Source: JBOGXA01 sp050694175 (GTDB lineage Bacteria; Actinomycetota; CADDZG01; WHSQ01). Taken from it: 64,000 bases of DNA. Positions 7,854 through 16,880 of this stretch are shown here, piece by piece. The stretch covers positions 1 to 64,000 of the forward strand of contig JBOGXA010000016.1 in assembly GCA_050694175.1 (NCBI GenBank), written 5' to 3'. Below the pieces are notes generated by a model. That model was not told where the DNA came from. It saw nothing but the letters and a program-made list of their open reading frames with translations, and did no database searches. Every line of letters starts with the position of its first letter. Positions within the stretch are counted from its first letter, which is position 1. The position numbers were made by a program, and so were the translations under genes.

Positions 7854-8988
7854 GGCTGTGACGGACGCCCGAACCCGAGCCGCCACTCGGATGGCGCACG
7901 CGGCGCAGAACTTCCTCGACAACCTCAACGAGGAGCAGCGCGGTGCTGCACAGTGGCCGTTCCCGGCCAACGAGGAGCGTCTTCGCTGGTACTACACGCC
8001 GACGGATCATGGCGGTCTCCCGCTGAGCGATATGCGTCCGAAGCAGCAGCAGCTCGCCCTCAAGGTGCTCGCGTCCGGACTGTCGCGGCCCGCCTACGTC
8101 ACCGCGTGCACGATCATCGGTCTCGACAACATCCTCGATGAGCTCGAGGGCTGGAGCGCCACCTGGGGACGCGAGCGGGGACGCGACCCCGGTCTCTACT
8201 ACCTGAGGGTGTTCGGGGAGCCGGGCGGCGACGGCGCCTGGTCGTGGCGTTTCGGTGGGCACCACATCTCGATCCACCACCTGGTGGCCGACGGCGCGGT
8301 GCGGGCCAGCACACCTCTCTTTCTGGGCGCCGATCCTGCTGCTTCTCCGTTTCTCGGCGGATACGAGCTTCGGCCACTTGGCAGCGCCGAGGACCTCGGA
8401 AGAGAACTCCTCACTTCTCTTGACAAGGAGAAGCGCGCTCCTGCCGTCATTTCGCCGGTTCCGCCCTTCGACCTGATCGGCGCCAACCGCGCCCACGTCC
8501 AGGGAGGCGAACTGCCATTGAGACTGCCCGAGGTGTGGCGCGGGCGCTTCGAAGGCGATCTCGGCGAACGGGTCGAAACACTTCAGCGACAGCTGGAGGA
8601 GGGCCTGGGGATCACCGACGAGCACCTCGAAGCTCTGCGCTTTACCCTGGCACCGAAGGGAATCTCGGCCGAGGATCTGAGCGGGCCGCAGCGACGACTG
8701 TTGCGCGACATCGTCGCCGTCTACGTGTCGCGGCTGCCCGATGATCTGGCAAATGCCGAATTGGAGAGGTACACAGAAGAGCACTTGAAGAGGCTCACGT
8801 TCGCCTGGGCGGGCGGCGCCGAAGTAGGCGTGCCACACTACTACCGGGTCCAGGGGCCTCGCCTGCTGATCGAGTACGACAACGCTCAGCGCGGCGGCAA
8901 TCACGCTCACAGCGTCTGGCGCGACCCCGAAGCAGACTTTGGAATGGACATTCTGAGCGAGCATCACCTGGAGGGGCACCGCCTTTAG
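7837..8988 (+). CDS. DUF3500 family protein
   Basis: About 383 residues with the DUF3500 pattern: a repeated AAxxFLDNLNEEQR-like helix, then WYYTPTDHGGLPLSDM, WRFGGHHISIHHLV and a C-terminal VQGPRLLIEYDN with NHAHSVWR. The clustered His residues suggest a metal or heme-type site, but no reaction is established. ATG at 7837 overlaps the monooxygenase stop by 17 bases; GTG at 7858 and ATG at 7891 are alternatives. Its place in an operon of redox enzymes argues for a role in degrading the same substrate. Confidence 0.82.
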   Translation: MHRDAEAVTDARTRAATRMAHAAQNFLDNLNEEQRGAAQWPFPANEERLRWYYTPTDHGGLPLSDMRPKQQQLALKVLASGLSRPAYVTACTIIGLDNILDELEGWSATWGRERGRDPGLYYLRVFGEPGGDGAWSWRFGGHHISIHHLVADGAVRASTPLFLGADPAASPFLGGYELRPLGSAEDLGRELLTSLDKEKRAPAVISPVPPFDLIGANRAHVQGGELPLRLPEVWRGRFEGDLGERVETLQRQLEEGLGITDEHLEALRFTLAPKGISAEDLSGPQRRLLRDIVAVYVSRLPDDLANAELERYTEEHLKRLTFAWAGGAEVGVPHYYRVQGPRLLIEYDNAQRGGNHAHSVWRDPEADFGMDILSEHHLEGHRL

Positions 8989-9021
8989 CCGGCAAGTTGA
9001 AGAGTGAGTGAGGAGGGTCGA

Positions 9022-9960
9022 ATGAAGATCGGTTTTGCGCTTCCGCATCAGGGCCCGGTGGCCACCAAAGAGAACATGCGCCTAATCGCGACCGAGGCCG
9101 AGAAGATGGGCTACGACTCGCTGTGGACCAACGAACGACTCTTGGTGCCGGTCAACGCCAAGACGCCCTACCCGGGCAACGCCGAGGGAGTCCTCAACGA
9201 GGAGTACAAGACCCACCTCGACCACCTGACCTGCCTCACCTACGTCTCCGCGATCACAGAGCGAATCCGACTCGGGGTCAGCCTCATCAACATCCCCTGG
9301 TACAACCCGGTCTTGCTCGCCAAGCGACTGGCGGCGATGGATGTGCTGTCCGATGGCCGCCTGACCGTCGGGGTGGGACTGAGCTGGTCCGAGGACGAAT
9401 GCGACGCCACCAACGTCGTCTACCGGGATCGGGGGCGGATCGGCGAGGAAGCGATCGAGTGCATGCTCGCAGTCTGGGGTCCCGACCCAGTCGAGTACCA
9501 CGGCAACTACTTCAACCTGGAGCCGGCTTACATCGGGCCGAAGCCTGTGCAGAAGCCGCATCCACCTCTCCTGATCGGCGGCTTCATGCCCAAGGCACTC
9601 GACCGCGCCGGCCGAATGGCCGACGGCTTTACCGGGTGCTGCGCACCGGTTGACGCCCTTATTTCCATGATGAGCGCAGTGCTGAAAGCGGCGGAGGAGC
9701 GGGGCCGCGATTCGAGCAAGCTGCAGACCGTGATGCGCTGCCTGGTGGAACGGACCGACGAGCCACTAGACGACGCAACACGACCGGTCACCTGCGGTAC
9801 ATGGGACCAGATCGCCGAGGATGTCCGCAAGATGGAGGACGCCGGCGTTGACGAGGTGTTCTTCGACGTCGCCTTTCAGAAAGATGCTCAGAGCAGCGAA
9901 GCTCTGCTTGGCTACATGAGACGCTTCAAGGAGATGGTCAAAGCGTCCACCACCGTCTAG
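9022..9960 (+). CDS. LLM-class (luciferase-like) flavin-dependent oxidoreductase
   Basis: 312 residues, TIM-barrel bacterial-luciferase family. MKIGFALPHQGP is strand 1, MGYDSLWTNER strand 2, ITERIRLGVSLINIPWYNP strand 3, LAAMDVLSDGRLTVGVGLSW the substrate/flavin loop, and HPPLLIGGFMPKALDRAGR the late conserved strand. Members use F420 or FMN; the cofactor cannot be decided from sequence alone. AGGAGGG with 5-base spacing selects ATG 9022 over an upstream GTG at 9004. It sits between DUF3500 and the E1 beta gene and probably acts on an intermediate of that pathway. Confidence 0.88.
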   Translation: MKIGFALPHQGPVATKENMRLIATEAEKMGYDSLWTNERLLVPVNAKTPYPGNAEGVLNEEYKTHLDHLTCLTYVSAITERIRLGVSLINIPWYNPVLLAKRLAAMDVLSDGRLTVGVGLSWSEDECDATNVVYRDRGRIGEEAIECMLAVWGPDPVEYHGNYFNLEPAYIGPKPVQKPHPPLLIGGFMPKALDRAGRMADGFTGCCAPVDALISMMSAVLKAAEERGRDSSKLQTVMRCLVERTDEPLDDATRPVTCGTWDQIAEDVRKMEDAGVDEVFFDVAFQKDAQSSEALLGYMRRFKEMVKASTTV

Positions 9961-9961
9961 C

Positions 9962-10999
9962 TTGGCTGCGTCCAAGCGGCCTGCCGATCGCGTGGCGGAG
10001 GCCCAGGCGACCGAGACTCGCCCGGCCGAGCTATCGATTCTCAGGGCGATCCAGGAGGCGCTCTGGCTCGAGATGGAGCGCGACGAACGAGTCGTCGTTC
10101 TGGGCGAGGACGTTGGGACGCTTGGCGGCGTCTTCCGAGTGACGCGCGGGCTCCAGGAACGGTTCGGACCCGATCGCGTCTTCGATACCCCGCTCGCCGA
10201 GGCTTCGATCGTGGGCGCCTCGCTCGGTCTGGCGCTCGGCGGCATGGTGCCGGTCGCCGAGATCCAGTTTCTCGGCTTCATCCACCAGGCCTTCCATCAG
10301 CTCGGAGCGCAGCTTGGTCGCTATCGCTTCCGGTCGCGGGGACGCTTCCATGCCCAGGTAACGATCCGAGCTCCTTTCGGCGGGGGCAGTCGTACGCCGG
10401 AATTCCACCCGGACGCTCTCGAGGCTCAGTTCACCCAGATGCCAGGTATCAAGGTCGTCTGCCCGGCCTTCCCGGCCGACGCGAAGGGCCTCCTCCTGGG
10501 TGCAATCCGCGATCCCGACCCGGTCCTCTTCCTCGAGCCGGAGAAGCTCTACCGGTCGGTCAGCGGTCCGGTCCCTGAGGGCGACTACACGACGCCCTTT
10601 GGCTCAGCACGGCTCGTCCGGGAGGGATCCGATTTGACGCTCGTCGGCTGGAGTGCTGGCGTCCAACTGTGCCTGGCGGCCGCCGAGGCACTGGCCGCCG
10701 AAGGTGCATCCATCGCCGTCCTTGACCTCCGCTCGATCGTGCCAATCGACGTGGAGGGCCTGGTCGGTGCGGCGGTGGAGACCGGCAAAGTAATCGTCGT
10801 CCAGGAGGCGCCGCTCACCGGCGGCTTCGGCGCCGAGGTGGCTGCCACCATCCAGGAGGAGGCGTTCATATCTCTCGATGCGCCGGTCAGACGCATCGCT
10901 GCACCGGACACGCCGTACCCTCCGGGCGCGCTCGAAGACCACTATCTGCCGTCCCTGCAGCGCCTGCTCGAGGCCGCTCGGGAGATGCTCGGATACTGA
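9962..10999 (+). CDS. 2-oxo acid dehydrogenase E1 component, beta subunit
   Basis: 345 residues matching transketolase-type E1 beta chains. VVVLGEDVGTLGGVFRVT is the conserved start, DTPLAEASIVGASLGLALGG carries the Glu that activates thiamine diphosphate, and QFTQMPGIKVVCP and the C-terminal IAAPDTPYPPGALEDHYLP are family blocks. The unusual order is beta before alpha. No E2 or E3 gene follows; the acoC product at 19983 is the only E2-like protein in the window. The start may be TTG at 9962, two bases after the LLM stop, or GTG at 9991. Confidence 0.9.
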   Translation: MAASKRPADRVAEAQATETRPAELSILRAIQEALWLEMERDERVVVLGEDVGTLGGVFRVTRGLQERFGPDRVFDTPLAEASIVGASLGLALGGMVPVAEIQFLGFIHQAFHQLGAQLGRYRFRSRGRFHAQVTIRAPFGGGSRTPEFHPDALEAQFTQMPGIKVVCPAFPADAKGLLLGAIRDPDPVLFLEPEKLYRSVSGPVPEGDYTTPFGSARLVREGSDLTLVGWSAGVQLCLAAAEALAAEGASIAVLDLRSIVPIDVEGLVGAAVETGKVIVVQEAPLTGGFGAEVAATIQEEAFISLDAPVRRIAAPDTPYPPGALEDHYLPSLQRLLEAAREMLGY

Positions 11000-12000
11000 T
11001 GAAGCCCGAGCAGATCATCGAGGCGTTGCGACTGATGCTGATGTCCCGCGCCCTCGACGAGTTCTGCATCAAGCTCCAGCGGGTCAACCGGCTGGGCGTT
11101 TACGCGCCGGTCCAGGGGCAAGAAGCGGCTGTGGTCGGGTCGGCGATGGCGCTCGACCCTGTCCATGACTGGATGATTCCGGCGTCGCGCGAGCAGCCGG
11201 CGATGCTGCGTCATGGGCTTCCGCTAGAGAACCTCCTCGCCACCTACATGGGCCGGATCGACCATGGCCGCATCCCGAACGACGTGAACCTGCTGCTCCG
11301 CCAGCAGGCGATCGCCGCCCAGCTTCCCCAGGCCGTCGGCTTGGCATGGGCTCTTAAGCTCCGAAGGCTCCCGGCGGTAGCTCTCGTCTACTTCGGCGAG
11401 GGCGCCGCCTCTGAGGGCGACTTCCACGAAGCCGCCAACCTGGCGGGCGTTCAGAGCGTCCCGCTGGTCTTTGTCCTCATCAACAACCGTTGGGCCATCT
11501 CAACGCCCGTGGCCAAGCAAACGGCGGCGGAGGACCTTTCCGTGCGCGCCGCCGGCTACGGCTTCCGGGGTGTGAGAGTAGATGGCGACGACCTCTTTGC
11601 CGTGTACGAGGCGACCCGCGAGGCGGTCGCGCGCGGGCGAGCGGGTGGAGGTCCGACCCTCATCGAGGCCTGCACGTACCGCGTCGGCTTCCACAACACG
11701 TCCGATAACCCTCGTGAGTATCGCGACGAGGCCGAGGTCGCTGCCGCGGTGGCCAACGATCCGATCGAGCGGGTCCGCCGTTATGCGACGGACGCAGGGA
11801 TCTGGTCCGCTGAGGAAGAAGCGAGGATCAGCCACGAGATTTCCGCCGAGCTGAACGCCGCCTATAAGAAGGTCGCCAGTCTTCCGCGGCCGGGGCCGGA
11901 GGCGATTTTCGAGCACGTGTACGGGGAGCTGCCGACGCGGGTCCGTCGTCAACGCGACAACTTGCTAAACGACTCCCGGGGGCGGGATGAGGTGAGGTGA
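10999..12000 (+). CDS. 2-oxo acid dehydrogenase E1 component, alpha subunit
   Basis: 333 residues; the ATG overlaps the beta-subunit TGA by one base. Thiamine-diphosphate motif runs from FGEGAASEGDFHEAANLAG to VLINNRWAIS: the first residue of the GDG motif is followed by Glu rather than Asp, and the closing NN is present. GQEAAVVG and RVDGDDLFAVYEATREAV are typical E1 alpha blocks. The HxxHG-type region of pyruvate E1 is replaced by MIPASREQPAMLRHG, as in branched-chain 2-oxo acid E1. Most likely a branched-chain-like oxidative decarboxylase acting after ring cleavage; the substrate is inferred only from operon context. Confidence 0.9.
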   Translation: MKPEQIIEALRLMLMSRALDEFCIKLQRVNRLGVYAPVQGQEAAVVGSAMALDPVHDWMIPASREQPAMLRHGLPLENLLATYMGRIDHGRIPNDVNLLLRQQAIAAQLPQAVGLAWALKLRRLPAVALVYFGEGAASEGDFHEAANLAGVQSVPLVFVLINNRWAISTPVAKQTAAEDLSVRAAGYGFRGVRVDGDDLFAVYEATREAVARGRAGGGPTLIEACTYRVGFHNTSDNPREYRDEAEVAAAVANDPIERVRRYATDAGIWSAEEEARISHEISAELNAAYKKVASLPRPGPEAIFEHVYGELPTRVRRQRDNLLNDSRGRDEVR

Positions 12001-12232
12001 AGGGTGCACAGATTCCCGTTGGTCACCTTAGCGGGGTAAGCCAGTAGGTGATCAGGGCTTCCCCTTGAAGAAAGTCCCTTCTGATGCTCGACGACCCCTA
12101 CCCGGGCAGTACCTGGACTGGCCGCGACGGGAATATCAATCGAGAGTGCACGCATGGCTCGGAAACTTGCGCGTTGAGCACGCCTTGAGAAGACTGCTAC
12201 CGTCCGCCTTCGCCGACGGCGGTATTCACGAC

Positions 12233-12412
12233 TTAGCTTGTGCGCTCCAGGATGAGGATTATGTTGGCCTTGAAGGTCTTCCAGACACTCTGTGTTTGAT
12301 AGCTGCTAACCAACCTCCATCCTTCGGCTGCATGGTCATTGAGCAGCTTCTCAATCTTTCCGGACTGAAAGTGCCCCGGATCGGTGCATCCCGCTCTGTC
12401 AAGAAGGCGCAA
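12233..12412 (-). pseudogene. 5'-truncated DUF4177-family gene
   Basis: Reading the minus strand gives KIEKLLNDHAAEGWRLVSC and then FKANIILILER, the core of the small DUF4177 domain. The expected N-terminal strand (MKWEYKVV-like) is missing: the frame hits an in-frame TGA just upstream, in the edge of tRNA fragment D (12415). TTG at 12412 is the only possible start, giving 59 residues. The gene therefore lost its 5' end at the fragment D junction. A competing plus-strand frame in this region has no family resemblance. Confidence 0.6.
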
Positions 12413-12414
12413 TA

Positions 12415-12464
12415 GGGCCCTTCAACTGAGCGAGGGACCGCGTTCGACCCCGTCACCGCCCACA
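12415..12464 (+). other. Degenerate tRNA 3'-half fragment D
   Basis: GTTCGACC (T-loop), CCGTC and ACCGCCC followed by ACA repeat the 3' end of fragments B and C. The 5' side of the T-stem (ACCGC) no longer pairs, and the anticodon side CTTCAACTGAGCG is eroded. Orientation is the same as A-C. It closes the segment that begins at fragment C and contains the whole monooxygenase-E1 operon. Flanking positions 12001-12232 hold no recognisable gene. Confidence 0.62.
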
Positions 12465-12649
12465 ATGTGAAAGTCCAGGTCAAGAGCGGTTAACTTGTCC
12501 GGCTTCGAGCCGCGAAGTGCCCTCGCCTGCTCCGTGTTCCGCATATGTTACGCAAATTGATTAAGGCATGCTTCTCAGCTCTGTCTGAAACAAGGAGAGC
12601 CGATGAAGACCGCGAACGTAGTGAGAGGGAGCAGAGCTGGAGGTGCAAC

Positions 12650-13006
12650 GTGAGCGAAGAGTCCCGGTACAGGATCCTCCGATCGGGCGAGCTGGAACGG
12701 AGCCCATTAGGAACGGTGGCTTTCGAGGGTAAGCCCTACGGCTCGGACGTATCGCTATTTCTCATTGATTACTTGCAACCGGGTGATGGTCCCGACCTGC
12801 ACAAGCATCCATATCCGGAGACCTGGATCGTTCGGGACGGTAACGCGCGGTTCACAGTTGACGATCAGACGATCGAGGCTGGGTCCGGAGACATCCTCGT
12901 CTGTGCTGCGGAAACCCCCCATAAGTTCAAGAACATGGGGCCCGGCCACCTCGACATCATCTGCATTCACCCATCGCCCCGATTCATTCAAGTGAATTTG
13001 GAATAG
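12650..13006 (+). CDS. Small cupin-domain protein
   Basis: 118 residues forming one cupin barrel. DLHKHPYPETWIVRDGNARFT is cupin motif 1 (HxH, later E) and AETPHKFKNMGPG is motif 2 with the third His, so a metal site is likely. GTG at 12650 is chosen because GGAGGT ends 5 bases upstream; an in-frame ATG at 12545 has no ribosome site. Function is unknown; stand-alone cupins act as isomerases, dioxygenases or binding proteins. Confidence 0.85.
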   Translation: MSEESRYRILRSGELERSPLGTVAFEGKPYGSDVSLFLIDYLQPGDGPDLHKHPYPETWIVRDGNARFTVDDQTIEAGSGDILVCAAETPHKFKNMGPGHLDIICIHPSPRFIQVNLE

Positions 13007-13097
13007 AAAGGGCCTGCCACTCCAAGCCCTGAAACAGTGCCAATGCAGGTGGCTTAGTATCAATGCCTGCATTGTTGGCCGAAACTCGGGGGGTTCG

Positions 13098-16000
13098 GTG
13101 AAGAAGCTCAGGGTCGTGCTTGCTCTCGCGCTGGTTTCATCTCTTTTGGCGACGGCCGGTCCGTCCGACGCGCGCAGAAAGAACTCAGATTCGCTGAACA
13201 TGTACACGGCTGTGGTGGAGGCAGACAACCTTGGTCTGCTCGTGGAGCGCGGCTTTGAAATTGCCGGACAGCGCGCGGTCGCAGGCGGCGTGGAGGTCGA
13301 TCTGGTGCTCACGCGCCAGCAGCGCGCCGAGCTCGCACGGCGGGGCATCAATGCCAAGCTGATCCGCGTCAAGGGCGGTTTGACCGTGAAGCAGTTCGCG
13401 GCGGCGCAGGCCGAGAACGGCTTCCAGGTGTGGCGCTCCTACGACGAGCCGGGCGGCTTCCGTGACCAGATGTACCGGATCGCTCGCAACAACCCACAGA
13501 TCACCAAGCTGGTCAAGCTCGGGACGACTCACCAGGGCCGCGAGATCCTCGCGATCAAGCTCACCCAGGGTGCCCGGGGCCAGCGCGACGGCAGCAGGCC
13601 CGCGGTTCTCTATAGCGCACTGCAGCATGCACGTGAGTGGATCGCCGGTGAGGTCGATCGGCGCCTGCTGCTCTGGTACATCGACCGCTGGCGTGCGAAC
13701 GACAAGGAAATCAGGAACCTGCTCAGGAAGACTGAGCTGTGGTTCGTGCTGGTCGCCAACCCGGACGGCTATCAATACACGTTCGACGCCGAGCGACTGT
13801 GGCGCAAGAACCTGCGCGACAACAATGGTGACGGAACCATTACGATCGGCGACGGCGTCGACCCCAACCGCAACTACCCCAACCACTTCAAGTACGACGA
13901 GGAGGGCTCGTCATCGATCCCGTCGAGCGAAACGTATCGGGGCCCCGGCCCAGCGTCGGAGCCGGAGACTCGGGCGCTCAAGGGTCTCCTCGACCGAATC
14001 GGCTTCGCGTTCCAGGTCAACTACCACTCGGTTGGCGAGTGGCTCCTGTACGCGGAGGGCTGGCAGATCGCAACGCCGACGGCGGACGACCCGATCTATT
14101 ACGCGCTCTCCGGCAACCTCGACGAGCCTGCGATCGAAGGGTTCCACCCAGGGCTGAGCTCGGACGTCCTATACGTCACGAACGGCGAGACGACGGACTA
14201 CGCGCATGCGGCCACCGGCGCGCTGGCATGGACGCCGGAGCTCGGCGACGGTTGCCCGAACGCGGACTGCGGGTTTGTGTTCCCTGATGACGAGGCGGCC
14301 GTGCAGGAGGAGTTCGAGCGGAATCTTCCCTTCGCGCTGTCGGTCGCGAGGTCGGCAGACGACCCCGACGACCCCGACTCGGTCCTCGGCATCGAGACCA
14401 AGCCCTTCTACCTACAGAGTGATGACCCCTACAAAGAGGGGCTGCCGGGCGCGAACTTCGCGTTCGATTACTCCTACGGCGACCCTCAACCGGTGCAGGT
14501 GCTGGCGAAGCGAAGCCTCGGCAACGTCACGTTGAGGTACAGAATCAACGGCGGCCCCGCGCGAAGCGCGCCGACGTCGGAATGGAACGGCGGGGAGCGC
14601 TACCGGGGCGCCGATGTCTACTACCATCAGCTGCGCGGTGTAGTGACCGGCACTCAGCCGGGTGATTCGGTCGAGGTCTGGTTCGAAGGCGGCGGCGAGA
14701 CCAGCGATTCGTTCACATATCAGGCCGTCTCCGAGTCGGGCAGCCAGGTGCTGGTCGTGGCGGCCGAGGACTACACGGGCGCGTCGCCGGTGCAGTCGCC
14801 GGGTCCTCATTACCTCGATTACTACCTCGACGCGTTGAGTGCCAACGGGGTTAACGCCGACGTCTACGACGTCGACGCGCGCGGCCGAATCGCGCCGGAT
14901 CACATCGGCGTGCTCAACCACTACGACGCGGTCATCTGGTACACGGGAGACGACATCGTCACCCGCCGGGCAGGGTGGGGCGCAGGAAACGCCGACCGGC
15001 TCGCGATGGACGAGATCCTCGAGTTCAGGGCCTACATGAACGAGGGCGGCCGGGTCCTCTACACGGGCCAGCGGGCCGGCGAGCAGTACTCCGGTGCGGG
15101 CGTCGGCACCCAGCGCTACGACCCCAAGGGTGAGGGCCCCTGCATCCCGAATCCCACTTTCGACCCTCGCCGCTGTCTGCTGTTGCGCGGCTCGGGTGAC
15201 CTGGTCAACGACGTGCTCGAGTACTGGTTCGGCGGCTATGTGCAGGTCGCGGACGACGGCACGAGGGACGAGGGCGGTCTGTACGACGTCAACGGAATAG
15301 ACGACCCGTTCACCGATCTTTCATGGGCATTCAACGGCCCCGACAGCGCAGACAATCAAGGCACCAGCTCGTCGTTCGTTGCCACCAGCGGAATCCTGCC
15401 GCCAGACGAATTCCCGCTGTTCAACAGCTGGGCCTCGTCCCGGTGGGACAAGCCGGGCGGGCCGTTCGATCCGCATACCGGTGAGTTTTACGTTTACTCG
15501 CAGATCGCGGATGTCTCCTACAAGCGGCTGACGCGCGAGATCGCGGTGCCGGCCGTCGGTGGCAGCCTTACGTTCTGGACGTCCTTCGACACCGAGGCCG
15601 CATGGGACCACGTCTTGGTGGAGGCCAGGACGGCCGGCGGCACCGACTGGACGACGCTGCCGGACGCGAACGGGCACACGTCGCAGGATACCGGCGAGAG
15701 CTGCCCCGCCGGCTGGCGCGATCTGCATCCGCACCTCGACCATTACCAGACGCTCTCCGAGGATCCAGCAGGCAACCCTGTGTGCACGCCGACAGGTACG
15801 ACCGGCGAGTGGAACGCAGCCTCCGGCAATTCCGGTGGGTGGCAGGAGTGGTCGATCGACCTGTCCGAGTGGGCTGGCGACACAGTCGAGATCTCGATCG
15901 CTTACGCGAGCGACTGGTCCGTCCAGAACCTCGGCGCATTCGTGGACGACGTCACACTGCCGGACGGCACGAGCACGTCCTTCGAGACCGGCCTCGACGG

Positions 16001-16199
16001 CTGGGAGGTCACGGGCCCGCCAGAGGGCAGCGGCCCGAATGCGAACAACTGGATCCGGACGGACGCCACCGGCTTCCCCGTGGGTGCGTCGATCTCTACG
16101 GAGGACTCGATCGTGACGGGCTTCGGGTTCGAGGGCATCTCGACGCAGGGGGAGCGCAACGCGGTGATGGGAAGGGTGTTGGAGCACCTGCTTCCCTAG
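13098..16199 (+). CDS. Secreted M14 zinc carboxypeptidase, multidomain (1033 aa)
   Basis: Starts with a signal peptide (MKKLRVVLALALVSSLLATA, cleavage near PSDA). A pro-like segment runs to about residue 110. The M14 domain at about 115-430 has zinc ligands H and E in LQHAREW and H in VNYHSVGEW, substrate-binding Arg in DPNRNYPNHF and catalytic Glu in WTPELGDG. An inserted DNNGDGTITIGDGVD resembles an EF-hand/dockerin calcium loop, as in thermostable carboxypeptidase T relatives. The C-terminal 600 residues hold a beta-sandwich, a Rossmann/ThuA-like segment (GSQVLVVAAEDY, AVIWYTGDD) and a jelly-roll with FVDDVTL. GTG start after GGGGGG. An extracellular peptidase for nutrition is likely. Confidence 0.9.
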   Translation: MKKLRVVLALALVSSLLATAGPSDARRKNSDSLNMYTAVVEADNLGLLVERGFEIAGQRAVAGGVEVDLVLTRQQRAELARRGINAKLIRVKGGLTVKQFAAAQAENGFQVWRSYDEPGGFRDQMYRIARNNPQITKLVKLGTTHQGREILAIKLTQGARGQRDGSRPAVLYSALQHAREWIAGEVDRRLLLWYIDRWRANDKEIRNLLRKTELWFVLVANPDGYQYTFDAERLWRKNLRDNNGDGTITIGDGVDPNRNYPNHFKYDEEGSSSIPSSETYRGPGPASEPETRALKGLLDRIGFAFQVNYHSVGEWLLYAEGWQIATPTADDPIYYALSGNLDEPAIEGFHPGLSSDVLYVTNGETTDYAHAATGALAWTPELGDGCPNADCGFVFPDDEAAVQEEFERNLPFALSVARSADDPDDPDSVLGIETKPFYLQSDDPYKEGLPGANFAFDYSYGDPQPVQVLAKRSLGNVTLRYRINGGPARSAPTSEWNGGERYRGADVYYHQLRGVVTGTQPGDSVEVWFEGGGETSDSFTYQAVSESGSQVLVVAAEDYTGASPVQSPGPHYLDYYLDALSANGVNADVYDVDARGRIAPDHIGVLNHYDAVIWYTGDDIVTRRAGWGAGNADRLAMDEILEFRAYMNEGGRVLYTGQRAGEQYSGAGVGTQRYDPKGEGPCIPNPTFDPRRCLLLRGSGDLVNDVLEYWFGGYVQVADDGTRDEGGLYDVNGIDDPFTDLSWAFNGPDSADNQGTSSSFVATSGILPPDEFPLFNSWASSRWDKPGGPFDPHTGEFYVYSQIADVSYKRLTREIAVPAVGGSLTFWTSFDTEAAWDHVLVEARTAGGTDWTTLPDANGHTSQDTGESCPAGWRDLHPHLDHYQTLSEDPAGNPVCTPTGTTGEWNAASGNSGGWQEWSIDLSEWAGDTVEISIAYASDWSVQNLGAFVDDVTLPDGTSTSFETGLDGWEVTGPPEGSGPNANNWIRTDATGFPVGASISTEDSIVTGFGFEGISTQGERNAVMGRVLEHLLP

Positions 16200-16269
16200 G
16201 TTTGAGGTTCTTCTAGCGCCGGGGCCCATCGGCCGCATGTTGGGTCCGATGGGGCCCGAGTAGGGGTCT

Positions 16270-16293
16270 GGGGGCGGGTCGATGCCCGCCCCC
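16270..16293 (+). terminator. GC-rich hairpin after the M14 peptidase
   Basis: GGGGGCGGG (16270-16278) pairs perfectly with CCCGCCCCC (16285-16293) around a six-base loop, 70 bases after the peptidase stop. No T-run follows, so this would be a non-canonical or Rho-assisted terminator, as is common in high-GC actinobacteria. Confidence 0.5.
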
Positions 16294-16880
16294 GGCCGTA
16301 GGGACGGCCCTGTAGGTGCCGAAAACTCAAATCGCCCCTTATCAAGTTCGCGCAGGCGCCCGGGCTGCCTCCAGCTTTTCGAGATCCGCTGCCGCGAGTC
16401 CTAGCTCGCGCGCGAGACGAACACGGATCGCGAGGAAGCGTGACGGGCTGGCCGAGAATGCTATTGCGCCCATGGATCCGGGAGCCCGGCGATCTCGTAT
16501 CCGAGGACGTCAACGGTACGTATGGATGTCGGCAAGGCCAAGACAAAGCTCGCCCGGTAGCCCAGTTGCCGGTCACGGGTCTTGGGAAGATCCTACGGCA
16601 CTGACGGCCTCGGACGCTAAGAGTTCTTGAAGAAGCTGACGCTGATGGTTGAAGTCCATTCTCTCGCGGTCGAGCGCTGAGAAGTACGAACGGGTCAGCC
16701 TCTAAAGAGATGCAGAGTCCGGGGATCGATGGTTCGACAAGGGATGGGAGGACCAGTGAGCGCGCCGAGGAAGAGGGCCGCCATAGCTCTCGTTCACGAT
16801 GCCTCGCGGCGCTTGACGCTTCCCCGAACGATGAGTTCAAATGAATACCTCATTGCGGCCCCGGGCTGAAGGGAGAGCGG
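16294..16880. other. 587-base intergenic stretch without a confident gene
   Basis: Several overlapping frames are open on both strands, but none starts with a ribosome site or resembles a known family. The most protein-like reading is minus strand 16342 to about 16596, ending AADLEKLEAARAP. It lacks a convincing start and is bounded upstream by a TAG, so it may be the tail of a decayed gene. The GGGAGAG before the acoX GTG lies at 16871. I see no tRNA fragment or operator here. Confidence 0.4.

Noticed and set aside
12065..12415. 116-codon plus-strand frame
   Set aside because: The minus strand encodes a recognisable DUF4177 tail here; the plus frame has no ribosome site or similarity.
16196..16840. 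214-codon minus-strand frame
   Set aside because: Ser/Arg/Pro-rich shadow-like composition and no recognisable domain; spans a terminator hairpin.
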